Below are positions 1 through 8,571 of a DNA stretch of 64,000 bases, one piece after another. The notes under the pieces were generated by a model. The model searched no databases. It had not been told where the DNA came from and saw only the letters and a list, made by a program, of their open reading frames with translations. The DNA is from Eurosta solidaginis. Lineage: Eukaryota; Arthropoda; Insecta; Diptera; Tephritidae. Position numbers and translations under genes: made by a program. Each line of letters starts with the position of its first letter. Position 1 is the first letter of the stretch. The stretch is taken from assembly GCF_040869045.1 (NCBI RefSeq), contig NC_090319.1, positions 225,036,490 to 225,100,489 on the forward strand. The letters are read 5' to 3'.

Positions 1-187
1 CTTTTCCGTTAAGTATTCATGGAAGCTTTCTGGACAAACCGTTAATTTAGAATATTCGGAATATGTTCATTTGATACTACCTCACGAGGTCCGAATATAC
101 ATAATATTCCAAATATAAACAGATTCTCCTCTTAAATGGAGACGGATGTTCCGAACATACGGAATTAATAGATCAGAAGGTCGACTT

Positions 188-580
188 TTAATACGCGCCC
201 ACAAAAATATCGAGAGAAGTGTCAAAGACACGTATTGACCTCGATAACAATAATTCGAGGGCGGAAATAAAAATTCTAGCTCGTTCAAAAGATATTTCGA
301 AAACCGAAAATTACCCCGGGTTTCGTTGACGGCTTTCAGCCGAGCTTATAAAAAATTACCCTGGCCGGTCCACCAATGAGGTCGGATCAAAATTAAATGC
401 GTGCAAATTCCCTTTGTACACAAAATCTTTTTCAGTGCACAAAAACATTACAACAAACACATGAAAATTGCCAACTTCAACTGCACATATCTCGGGACAG
501 AGATACAATTTTTCTTTTCCGCCTTAGGATTATTGTTGTCGAGGTCACCTATCTCGATATTTTTGGACGCGTATTAGCAG
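188..580. repeat. Imperfect inverted repeat, about 70-bp arms
   Basis: The stretch from about 188 to 275 (taatacgcgcccacaaaaat, then a gacctcgataacaataat block) returns in reverse complement at about 496-575 (gtccaaaaatatcgagat, gacctcgacaacaataat). The left arm has an extra insert of about 20 bp that itself folds (gtgtc-aaa-gacac). The spacer of about 220 bp shows no coding capacity. This is the layout of a fold-back or MITE-type repeat. I cannot place target-site duplications, so the class is open. Confidence 0.55.
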
Positions 581-1050
581 TCCTGTTCTAGACTTTTACC
601 TGAATAAGTTAACATGCCCAATGAGTACATTTCGTTATGGCATCTCCATTATTTACTAATGTCATTTTTACGTGAATCGATTTAATAGTCGAGGTTTTGA
701 CGTTGAACGATGAATTTTGAATTGGTTTAGGTTTCGTATGTTCATAGGTTTACGAAAGTGCACGATACCTTGGTGTCCGTACTTTTCATAAAACCTATGT
801 TCAGCCACACTAATAGATCATGGCATAGTTAATAAATTCATCATAAAATTAAAATAAATGTTCTAAGGAATTATGCAGTTAAGAACTTATCGGGTATTTG
901 TAAACTGATTGCTTCCTATTTCTACTACTAATATTTTTCGAAAATTCGCAAAGAAACAACACAGTTAAAGGTTGTCAATTCGATTTGGGAGCAAAATGGC
1001 TGCAATTGTCAAAAAATGTGTCTGTCGAGCAAACCTCTTGTGATTGAATC
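581..1050. other. AT-rich stretch without visible gene
   Basis: No open frame with recognisable similarity, tandem repeat or terminal structure is visible here. The last 80 bases may be the decayed upstream part of the transposase-like fragment that follows. Confidence 0.4.
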
Positions 1051-1590
1051 ATGATTCAAAAGGAGGCTACAATTGATACACTTATCAATGAACAGCTAAT
1101 CACTGAAAGTCAAATGTGGAAAGAAATTTTATATAGAATTTTAGACACCATTTTATTTTTGGGTGAAATACGCCTAGCTTTCAAAGGCGAAAGTATATAT
1201 CTAGGTGAACGAAACAATGGACATTTTTGGGCATCTAAGATCTCATAAGCCATTATGATATGATACTTAGAGTTCATTTGGAGAAAGTTAGGATTTCGCA
1301 GCAGCAGCACAGACGTTTAGAAGTTCACTATCTTTCCCCAGACATACAGAACGAGTTTATGGACATTTGTGTAAAGCACGTGAGGGAAAATATATTAGAT
1401 CAAGGCAAGAAAGCCAAGTATTTTGCTATTATCGTTGATGCTATGCCTGATGCTAGTCACGCTGACTACGTTCATTTTGCGCTAACTCCATTTCAATTCG
1501 AAAGGAACAAATTTTACAATTCTAGAACGGTTTCTGGCTTTCGTGAATTGTAACCAAAAAACTGGTCACAAAATCGTTGATCTAATTTTT
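1051..1590 (+). pseudogene. hAT/ZMYM1-like transposase fragment (DUF4371 region), frameshifted
   Basis: Three reading frames in succession carry pieces of the conserved block found in hAT-derived proteins of the ZMYM1/DUF4371 type. The first (1051-1248) has a W-K-E-I-L-x-R-I-L-D-T-I-x-F-L segment followed by L-A-F-K-G-E. The second (1260-1553) has H-Y-L-S-P-D-I-Q-N-E-F and then A-K-Y-F-A-I-I-V-D-A-M-P-D-A-S-H, where the aspartate is the first catalytic position expected in hAT-type transposases. The third, from about 1530, has N-C-N-Q-K-T-G-H. Two frame changes, a stop near 1549 and the missing C-terminal half make this a dead remnant. Family assignment comes from remembered motif patterns and was not searched. 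A hAT transposon remnant and a processed copy of a domesticated gene are both possible. Confidence 0.6.
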
Positions 1591-1606
1591 GCTGAAAGTG
1601 GAAAAG

Positions 1607-1764
1607 CAAGTGTTATATTTGCTAAATATAGCAAATCTGATTCAAGACTTTCATTATTGTGCTGAAGCACATAAATCGGAACAAACAAGTGTTATATTTG
1701 CTAAATATAGCAAATTTGGTATAAAAACTTTCATTATTGTGCTGAAGCACATAAATCGGAACAC
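1607..1764. repeat. 79-bp direct tandem duplication with internal palindrome
   Basis: The segment beginning caagtgttatatttgctaaa is repeated at 1607 and 1686 (79-bp offset), including the tail gtgctgaagcacataaatcg. Each copy contains tttgcta-aata-tagcaaa, a 7-bp stem with a 4-base loop, and gtgctgaagcac, a second small hairpin. It follows directly on the transposase remnant. Confidence 0.7.
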
Positions 1765-1802
1765 CTCGCAAAAGGTAAATCCGTAAGTCGCGTGTTTCAG
1801 GT

Positions 1803-2062
1803 TTAAGTTTTCTTAGGAACCACCCATATTGCTGATATCCTTATCTCCGCACACACACTAGTGTCTACCAATTCGTTTTCATTAATCGGTTGAAATAATT
1901 CGCCATATTTTTCAATTATTTCGCCTACCCTTCTCTTCGCTTCTAAGAGAAAGTCCTTAGACATTGTATAATTTACTTCACTTGATATTTCTTAATTTAT
2001 AAAACATTGTTCTTCCTGTCTACCACTACTCCGATATCCTTAAGGATATCGTCGCCAATAAT
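1803..2062 (-). pseudogene. Ty3/Gypsy pol fragment: start of reverse transcriptase region
   Basis: Reading leftward from 2060, the minus strand gives K-I-I-G-D-D-I-L-K-D-I-G-V-V-V-D-R-K, then a run with K-Y-G-E-L-F-Q-P-I-N-E-N-E-L and V-C-A-E-I-R. This is the linker between protease and reverse transcriptase of 17.6/297-type Gypsy elements. It breaks off near 1803. The piece looks like the continuation of the gag-protease remnant at 5440-6230, with the non-LTR element at 2066-5430 inserted between them. Position and order support this. A target duplication could not be fixed. Confidence 0.6.
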
Positions 2063-2109
2063 TTTCATTTCATTTATTTCATTTTATTTATTTGAGTTTT
2101 TGTACAAGT

Positions 2110-2122
2110 AAGACATAGTCTT
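2110..2122 (-). other. 3'-UTR hairpin of non-LTR family A
   Basis: The 13 bases form a 5-bp stem, AAGAC-ATA-GTCTT, just upstream of the AAATAAA-type tail. The stem is retained with changed bases in the related copy at 60838-60851 (GAGAC-TATT-GTCTC) and is enlarged at 24777-24803. A 3' stem-loop recognised by the reverse transcriptase is known for L2-type elements such as UnaL2. Function here is inferred. Confidence 0.5.
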
Positions 2123-2323
2123 TTAGATAGTACATCAATCGTATCACATTATCAAAAATAAAAGTAGAGTAATATAATATAATATAATATAATATAATCT
2201 AATATAATATAACGCAAATACAAGAGTTAAAAATATAATAAAATAAACTTATTCTTTAACAATTAAACATCCTCAGTTCAAAATTTTTGTGACAAGGATA
2301 AAGATATATAATTAAAAGGTAGG

Positions 2324-4210
2324 TTAAGAGTTGAGAAAAGATAATACTGCCTGCTTAAAACATCCTGCTTTCCTAATAGCTTTAGTTGCGTATGGGAGTG
2401 AGTTCCATAGACGGATTGTACTGACAAAGAACATTCTGGATGACGTTGTGTACCTAAAATTCGGGACTACTAGATTCAAAGTCCGTGTAGATTGGCAGAA
2501 ACTTAGTTTGTTAAATAAGTACGGCGGCTTTTGTGAGTGTATTAGCTTATGCAAAAAACAGAGATTTCGCATTTTTAGGAAATTATAGATATCGCATCCA
2601 AGAATCTGCATTGCATAAGAAGATATGTGATCAAATTTCTTTTTAGAATAAACAAACCGGGCAACATTGTTAAAGGCCAGCTGCAATTTGTTGAGTGACA
2701 TTGAGTCCAGGTTACCGTATATTAGTTCACCATAAGAGACTTGAGGTATTATTAGAGCTTTGACCAGTTTCATCTTAGCGTCTCGTGGTAACAAATAGGC
2801 AGTTCTGTATAAATTACGCAAGGTGTTATATATCTTCCTCACCACAAGGTTGATATGGCCAACACAAGTCAGTTTAGAGTTGATTTTATAACCTAAATTA
2901 GTTACGACATTATGAAAAATAATTTTATCTCCATTGAGAATAATATCAGGAAAGTTGTTTACGTCATTTGATGTATTTGCTAACGTAATCGCCTTAGATT
3001 TAGCTGCATTGAGAGATAGTTTATTTAGTTTAGCCCAGTTTGCCATACGTCTTAAGTCTTCATTCAGTCTAGCAAATAAATCTTCGAAAAGACCGATAGG
3101 TCGAGACATGTATAATTGGGTATCGTCTGCATATAAATGTATGGAGGCATTGTGGCAACAAGTAACTATGTCATTGATGAAGAGTGTAAACAATAATGGT
3201 CCTAGGATCGATCCCTGTGGAACACCAGATGTGATTGGTTTTAGACTAGAGACTTGGTTATCGCATTGAACCTGTTGAAATCGCTCGAGGAGATAACTTC
3301 GCATTAACTTGATTGCAACAGGGCTGAAATTATAGCTGGCTTCGAGCTTGAAAAGAAGTATTTTGAAATCAACCGTATCAAACGCGTTGGAGAAATCCAG
3401 TAGTACTAACACAGTAAGTTCATTATTGTCATAGGCTGGACGTATATCTTCAAGAATCTTTAACACGGATGACGCACAGCTGTGCCCTCTTCTGAATCCC
3501 GACTGGACGTCCGATAGCAAGTTATTCGTAGTTATATGTTCAGTTATTTGCGTTGCCAATAACTTCTCATATACCTTCGATAAAGAAGGCAACAGACTTA
3601 TCGGTCTAAACTCATTGCAGGAGCTCGGAGACTTAGTTTTGGGGACCGGGACAACATTGGCTATTTTCCATTGACTAGGAAAACTACTGCTAGTTATAGA
3701 AAAATTAAAAATGTGAGTAAGCGGAGAGATAACAACAGGAAGGATCAGTTTGATAAATCGTATGCTAATTCCATCGATTCCTACAGCATTCGACTTAATA
3801 GCAAATATAGCGTTTAACACTTCAGCCTCTGTAACCACTGAGAAATCGAAGCGATTGATATTTGGTGTACTGCCTACACTGAAAGACATATTATCGATAC
3901 TATCATTAGTATTACCATCAGAACTACTGCCCAAAAAATGTTGGTTCATTTCATTTGGATCAAAATTACATTGAACTTTACTGTTATTAGATATTCCCAA
4001 CGAGCGAAGATTTTGCCAAAGCGTTTTAGGGGGCAAATTATTATTAAATTTTGTGTTGAGGTATGCTATCTTGGCATTCCGAATGCACAGGGTAGCTTGG
4101 TTACGCAAAAGGCGGTAAACTTCCCAGTGGTTTTTACTCTGAGATATCTTCCATTCCCTGTATGCTCTACCCCGTTTTTTATAAGATTTAAAATGTCTCT
4201 TGTAAACCAT
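2324..4210 (-). CDS. Non-LTR reverse transcriptase (ORF2 C-terminal part), copy A1
   Basis: An open frame of 628 codons encodes the polymerase part of ORF2. It would copy the element RNA at a nicked genomic target. Visible motifs are N-A-V-G-I-D-G at about residues 141-147, F-R-P-I-S-L-L at 201-207, S-G-F-R-R-G-H-S at 237-244, L-D-F-S-N-A-F-D at 271-278, G-V-P-Q-G-S-I-L-G-P at 329-338 and the catalytic Y-A-D-D at 360-363. The C-terminal thumb region (R-D-A-K-M-K-L-V-K-A-L-I-I-P) is followed by the usual connection domain ending near 2324. The first codons overlap the endonuclease frame between 4066 and 4210, so the true ORF2 has been broken by one frameshift. The ATG at 4210 is internal and not a natural start. 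All key active-site residues are kept, so the copy is fairly young. Confidence 0.85.
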   Translation of the reverse strand: MVYKRHFKSYKKRGRAYREWKISQSKNHWEVYRLLRNQATLCIRNAKIAYLNTKFNNNLPPKTLWQNLRSLGISNNSKVQCNFDPNEMNQHFLGSSSDGNTNDSIDNMSFSVGSTPNINRFDFSVVTEAEVLNAIFAIKSNAVGIDGISIRFIKLILPVVISPLTHIFNFSITSSSFPSQWKIANVVPVPKTKSPSSCNEFRPISLLPSLSKVYEKLLATQITEHITTNNLLSDVQSGFRRGHSCASSVLKILEDIRPAYDNNELTVLVLLDFSNAFDTVDFKILLFKLEASYNFSPVAIKLMRSYLLERFQQVQCDNQVSSLKPITSGVPQGSILGPLLFTLFINDIVTCCHNASIHLYADDTQLYMSRPIGLFEDLFARLNEDLRRMANWAKLNKLSLNAAKSKAITLANTSNDVNNFPDIILNGDKIIFHNVVTNLGYKINSKLTCVGHINLVVRKIYNTLRNLYRTAYLLPRDAKMKLVKALIIPQVSYGELIYGNLDSMSLNKLQLAFNNVARFVYSKKKFDHISSYAMQILGCDIYNFLKMRNLCFLHKLIHSQKPPYLFNKLSFCQSTRTLNLVVPNFRYTTSSRMFFVSTIRLWNSLPYATKAIRKAGCFKQAVLSFLNS

Positions 4211-5160
4211 GGTTTCTTATTACTTCGAACTCTAATGGTTTTAAGAGGTGCAAATCTACTGAAGAGGTAGTGGACAAGATTATTAAAATATTTCAACTTT
4301 TCATCTAACTGAGAAAATGAAAAACATCCACTCCAGTCCAAACGAGAGGCCTCTTCATTTAATGCTTCTATCACTATGCCATTGAAATCCCTGTACGTCA
4401 ATTCTATGTCGTGCTCTACTGCATTAAATTTTAAACCATAGGATAGGAAAATCATTTCATGGTCAGAGATACCCTCCATAGGAATTTGGTCAACATGGTT
4501 TACAAACTTAGTATTGTTAACGCATATAAGATCTAGCATGCTAGGTTTACTATTTGGCGCAAAGCGTGTCGCGAACTGGTTAACAATGTTCAAGTCATAA
4601 GCCTGAAAATTACCAAGAATGCTTCTACTACGGGAATCGTTAATAAGAAGATCAACATTAAGATCTCCGCAGATGACAACATGTTGGTATTTAACTGTAA
4701 ATTCAGAAATTTTCTTAAATAAATCTTCCAAATCGTTAGTCCTACTCGGGTTATAAATACACGCTACGAAGCAGTTTGTTCGTGAGTCACCTATTTCAAT
4801 GAAAATATATTCAACCACACTTGCGTCATCTGAACAATAAACTATCTTTGGGTTTAAAACCTCTTTGCAATAAATTGCAACTCCACCACCACGAATATTG
4901 CCTTTTCTGTCATTTCGCAGTAATGCATAGTCATTAATCGCGTATGACCGATCATCAACACTGCATCTAAACCAAGTCTCAGTGATGCAAATTAAATTAA
5001 TATTTTGCTCAGCAAATACATAAGAAAGATAGTATAATTTTTCAACCGTAAGACTACGTGTATTTAGGTGACATAAATTAAATGCATGTTCTTTTGAAAT
5101 TTGACTCAGTATGAACTTTACATGCCCACTGTCAGCACACTCATTGGTCAATTTATCCAT
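4066..5160 (-). CDS. APE-type endonuclease (ORF2 N-terminal part), copy A1
   Basis: This frame encodes the endonuclease that nicks target DNA in target-primed reverse transcription. Visible are H-L-N-T-R-S-L near the start, the catalytic glutamate in I-T-E-T-W, R-G-G-G-V-A-I-Y, the V-I-C-G-D-L-N-V-D block and the terminal S-D-H-E-M-I-F-L-S-Y with its catalytic histidine. The frame is open up to 5208, but I chose the methionine at 5160 (M-D-K-L-T-N-E-C). It sits at the same distance before the first motif as the presumed start of copy A3, near 63,861. The last 50 or so codons run into a wrong frame after a frameshift near 4200; the polymerase continues in the next frame. Confidence 0.82.
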   Translation of the reverse strand: MDKLTNECADSGHVKFILSQISKEHAFNLCHLNTRSLTVEKLYYLSYVFAEQNINLICITETWFRCSVDDRSYAINDYALLRNDRKGNIRGGGVAIYCKEVLNPKIVYCSDDASVVEYIFIEIGDSRTNCFVACIYNPSRTNDLEDLFKKISEFTVKYQHVVICGDLNVDLLINDSRSRSILGNFQAYDLNIVNQFATRFAPNSKPSMLDLICVNNTKFVNHVDQIPMEGISDHEMIFLSYGLKFNAVEHDIELTYRDFNGIVIEALNEEASRLDWSGCFSFSQLDEKLKYFNNLVHYLFSRFAPLKTIRVRSNKKPWFTRDILNLIKNGVEHTGNGRYLRVKTTGKFTAFCVTKLPCAFGMPR

Positions 5161-5439
5161 AATCAAAATAAACAAGCTGGATGATTTTAAGTAAGCTGTA
5201 AAAATCAATTAGAAATATTGAGAACATAAAGAGTAAAGTTAGAGAAATAAACACCATAAAAAAAGAAGTAATAAAAATTGAGAATAAACAAAAAATCAAT
5301 AATGAGTAAGTCATGTTTATCATATGTTTATGGTTGAGTACTTTTCTATGTGCTGACTGCTGCAATTTTATCAGCGCTCTCTCTGTCATTAATTTTCTGC
5401 GCTTCGCTTTGTTGACTAGCGCGGTCATACACACATCCA

Positions 5440-6230
5440 CGAATTGAGAAAAATCCCAGCGAATGTTTCCAGACCGGGAAGGATAAAGGAAGTTATCTCG
5501 GAATTAATGCCTATGTCTGTAAAATATTTCGAAGTTATTTTTTCGTTTATATCTGCGCAGCCCCCCGCTGATCGAACACTAAATGATTTCCGCACAGGAC
5601 AACCCTGTTTTGCCACAGTTGGGCTAATAAAATTCTTATTCGCACCCGTATCGACCAGAAAGTCCAGCGCGCGGCCGTCGGAAAGTTTGTATTCTATATA
5701 TGGTGCAATAGATGGCCGTTCGGTAAAAAATCCTCTACCTGGACTAGTTCAGCTTTCTCCACGTCATCTGTGGTCACATGATAAAGCCGCTGTTGCTTTG
5801 TGTTTTCCTACCTAGCATCACGTTTGAAGGGGTTTGGCCGGTTCATGTAGTTTGCGCGCCTACTCTGGATGGACTGGTCTACGTCCATCTTTTCAACGTG
5901 TGGTTGCGAAGAAGTTGGTTGACCTAGCTTTGGGGATTCCTGTTGAGTTGAGTTTCGCTTTTCGGGAAGGAATTTTCGCTCCTGGGGAAGCCGTGTTATC
6001 GTTGGAGGTACTGGCGTTGCCCTGGTGGCACCCAAACCGTGCATGTGATCTAGTATCGCGTTCATTGGCGCAACAACGGGATTGCCGTGGCGTGCGCTGT
6101 GAATCGTATAGTTTCTGAAATTAGTGTTTTGAATTTCGAGGCATGCGGAATATGCCTCAGGTAGGGTTTTGGGACGTTGCATGAGGATTTTAGCCAGCTC
6201 CCCGTTCAGGCCGCGGATGAAAACATACAA
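5440..6230 (-). pseudogene. Ty3/Gypsy gag C-terminus and aspartic protease, broken
   Basis: The 140-codon frame at 5808-6230 has F-I-R-G-L-N-G near its start and M-D-V-D-Q-S before a basic tail, a pattern typical of the capsid-nucleocapsid region of 17.6/297-like Gypsy Gag. To its left, in another frame, the protease active site V-D-T-G-A lies at 5641-5655, followed by the flap region and L-P-G-L-E-T-F at about 5460-5480. The protease is cut near 5440 by non-LTR copy A1, and pol resumes at 2062. At least one frameshift separates gag and protease. The order LTR, primer site, gag and protease runs leftward from 6403, which fixes orientation. Confidence 0.7.
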
Positions 6231-6384
6231 GGCGCGATTCCTGTAAGTATCTATGAGGACTCTTTTTGTCTTCTCAGACTAGGTCTCTGTTTTAATCTTA
6301 TTTATGATTAAAGAGAACTGGTGGCAGTGTTTTTCCTTTTATAATTTTTTGGGCTATTAGCCTCTTTTCACAGTTAGCTTCACT

Positions 6385-6403
6385 GGTGCCTGCTCGGGCG
6401 CCA
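6385..6403 (-). promoter_or_regulatory. Primer-binding site of Gypsy element
   Basis: Read on the minus strand the bases are TGGCGCCCGAGCAGGCACC. TGGCGCC followed by a purine-rich run is the complement of a tRNA 3' end ending in CCA, and it closely resembles lysine-tRNA primer sites. It sits between the LTR-like region on the right and gag on the left, as expected for a minus-strand element. Confidence 0.65.
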
Positions 6404-6955
6404 CTTAAAAGATAAAGGATCCTTGCACTGAAAAATTTAAAGGGCCAACATGCCGTGCAAAACACAATAGAACAACGCAACTAAGATTTCACAATAATAT
6501 TTATTCTACGACACTTATAATCCTAATTACAATTTAGAGAATAGTATGTAGTAGTGGTTAGTACGAATACCCCGACGCAACTGCCCTCGACGTGATCTGC
6601 TGCTTCCTTTTATAACATTTTGTGCAGCTATATCCTGTAGCCAGACATATGCGCCGTCTGCAAGCAACGTCCAGCGCATTGCGTCTCCAATTAATGTTAG
6701 TCAGAGGTATTTAGTATGATATGCTATTGGGCGTTATGGTGAAATGCACTTGGCTTTGAAGCGGGTGTTGTTTGCAATTATGCTGCTTACAATAACTATG
6801 CTAACGCAGCTGCAGGTGGGCTATGGGACTGTGGGAAGTATAATTATGCTGACACAGCAACACGTGTATTGCTGGACTTGTATATTCTGTTTTTTTTTTC
6901 TTTCTGTACGCATTTTGAATTTTCAATAAAAAAAAAATGCGGGTAGGCAGAAACA
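6404..6955 (-). mobile_element. Probable 5' LTR of the Gypsy element
   Basis: Directly before the primer site on the minus strand are a TATAAAA box (6608-6614) and, about 105 bases downstream, an AATAAA signal (6500-6505). This is the spacing of an LTR with U3, R and U5. The outer boundary is uncertain: gggtaggcagaaaca near 6955 would give a TG start on the minus strand, but no second LTR is available to prove it. Confidence 0.45.
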
Positions 6956-7825
6956 ACCTCTATACACTTAATTTTGTTTATTTACCACCATAGATGCAAT
7001 GTTTGAAAATATTATTAAACCTAGTCTCGTTTACAGAAACATTGTCTTATATCATGGGGATCACCTATCACCTATCAAGCTGAACCAGTTGGTGATAGGT
7101 TCAGACTAAAACGTACGTATGCATGTCAGGAAACATTCTACTATCGAATTAAAGACACCGTTCAATGAAAAAGGCTTGCACAAGTGGAAAGGGGCCGCCA
7201 TGTTTAAGTGAGGTATGCTCACTTAACTAGATAATGATATTCCTGTCCTTAAGTGACTTTTTGTCACCAAACCCCACCTGTGACTTGTGATCACTTCAAT
7301 TTCCTCCTGTGAATTGCGTTCACCTAACTAGTTGTATGACTTGCACCCTGGCCGTAAAGTAGACTGGATTTGCGATCCAATGCTTCCAGTCATCATATGC
7401 GTGAGTTGCGATATACGACATCGCTCTCTTCTTCTTTTTTGACTGGCTCCGGAATCAAGCAGTCGGATATATAAACATCGGTGCTGTTATCAGGTTTTAG
7501 AAAGAATCCCGACCAACGGAGTACAACTACATCAACTTCAACAAAGCAGTTACCATCAATCTATAACATCAAAGGAAGTATCAATACCTCTTACGTAAGT
7601 TTGTAACATTTATAATTATCCAACGTACGCGTTTTCGGCGAACCCCTGCCTGTATTTATGACGATATCCTTGTGCGATAGTCCTCAAACCAGAGCCGAAC
7701 CATTTGGCAAAACATCTTAACGCTTTCATAAATAATTGCATCTAATTTTATAGAGTTTTCGTTCAATTACTGAAATATTTACCATTTAAATACTATACTT
7801 GATTTGATATTTGAAATATCATACC
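6956..7825. other. Non-coding stretch between two LTR elements, with promoter-like segment
   Basis: I see no protein-coding frame. The interval contains an inverted block (cacctatcacc...ggtgatagg, about 7067-7106), repeated stretches around cacttaa and ttaagtga at 7190-7260, and the promoter-like segment listed separately. It could be an unrecognised solo LTR or other non-autonomous element. Confidence 0.35.
7468..7600 (+). promoter_or_regulatory. TATA box followed by short leader and consensus splice donor
   Basis: TATATAAA lies at 7468-7475. About 25 bases downstream is tatcagg, a fair arthropod initiator. The next 100 bases are CA-rich and free of T-runs, and end at 7594 with a perfect donor, c|GTAAGT (7595-7600). 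This is the look of a plus-strand first exon, or of the R-U5 part of a plus-strand LTR. Everything downstream to 33.9 kb that can be oriented (one SINE excepted) lies antisense to such a transcript. Only the motifs are observed; use as a promoter is inference. Confidence 0.35.
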
Positions 7826-8271
7826 TGTAATTCCTCAGGGCAATTATTAAAAATAGTCTTTTTTTGAAATGAAACACCGGCACTTCACTTAAATTTACTA
7901 ACAACTTTATTTAGCCACTCACACGAGATGATCGACCGGACAGGTATAGGTTTTAGTTTATAACCAAGCTTAACAATATTTCCTTATCTTTTTAGAGCTA
8001 TGTTTGGTAAGTATATAAAGGATGTCGTTATATACACAAAGAGAATGAGAGCAAGGGATTGGTAAGTATTTAAATAATTATGATTTGTGTAGATAGAATA
8101 AGAGAAAAGGTAAGTATGAACGGAAAGTGAAATTAGGTGAGTATGATAGGTAGGTATTTATAAAAGGTGAGTATATAAAGTAAGTATAATTTTTGTATTA
8201 TTAGTGTTAATTCCATTTAATATAATTATTTATTTAATTAATATTTAAGTTAGTGTCTCATGTCCTCAACA
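7826..8271 (-). repeat. 3' LTR of the BEL/Pao element
   Basis: The inner 230 bases match the truncated 5' LTR at 15603-15838. The left end reads tgtaattcc, so the minus-strand LTR ends in ...TTACA. The start is less certain: TGTTGAGG on the minus strand at 8271 would give a 446-bp LTR. The plus strand between 8005 and 8190 holds seven copies of a G-G-T-R-R-G-T-A-T-like motif. Confidence 0.6.
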
Positions 8272-8571
8272 AGCCTGCGACCCTGCGGCGACGATACCTC
8301 TACCAGATTGTCTCGTTCCTCTATGGTTTCACATGTTCGATACCTTATCCCACGGATGCGATGTTGAACAACCTTTGACTGATTGGGTTGTTAAGACTCA
8401 AGTAAAGATGAACGATCGAAAAAGTTCTGTTCGAGGCTAGGGATATAAAAGAGATGGGGATTATTTTTTTTATCAAGAGAGCAGTGGGTATTATGTGATA
8501 GGGTTAAGCACATGGCAACAAACACAGTTTGGTTATGTTGTGGGTGACAATTTCATTTTGGGTACGTATGA
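8272..8571. other. BEL region between integrase end and LTR
   Basis: There is no open frame of note. In a BEL element this is where the integrase tail and polypurine tract should be, but no clear purine run is visible on the minus strand, in keeping with decay or with a different LTR boundary. Confidence 0.35.

Larger units (their letters stand above)
2066..5430 (-). mobile_element. CR1/L2-group non-LTR retrotransposon, copy A1, nearly full ORF2
   Basis: A minus-strand element with an APE-type endonuclease followed by a reverse transcriptase. The 3' UTR contains an internal TAATA pentamer run (about 2165-2213), a small hairpin (2110-2122) and a terminal tail of AAATAAATAAA type at about 2065-2090. 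The same 3' end recurs at 19.4, 24.8 and 60.8 kb, so four members of one family are present. No ORF1 is visible, so the 5' end is probably truncated. The element sits inside a Gypsy element: protease lies on its right and the start of pol on its left. I assign the CR1/L2 group from the G-V-P-Q-G-S-I-L-G-P and L-Y-A-D-D-T-Q-L-Y motifs and the repeat-type tail. The exact clade is not resolved. Confidence 0.85.

Noticed and set aside
5444..5815. 123-codon plus-strand frame
   Set aside because: It lies antisense to the Gypsy protease, whose V-D-T-G-A motif and order with gag support the minus strand.
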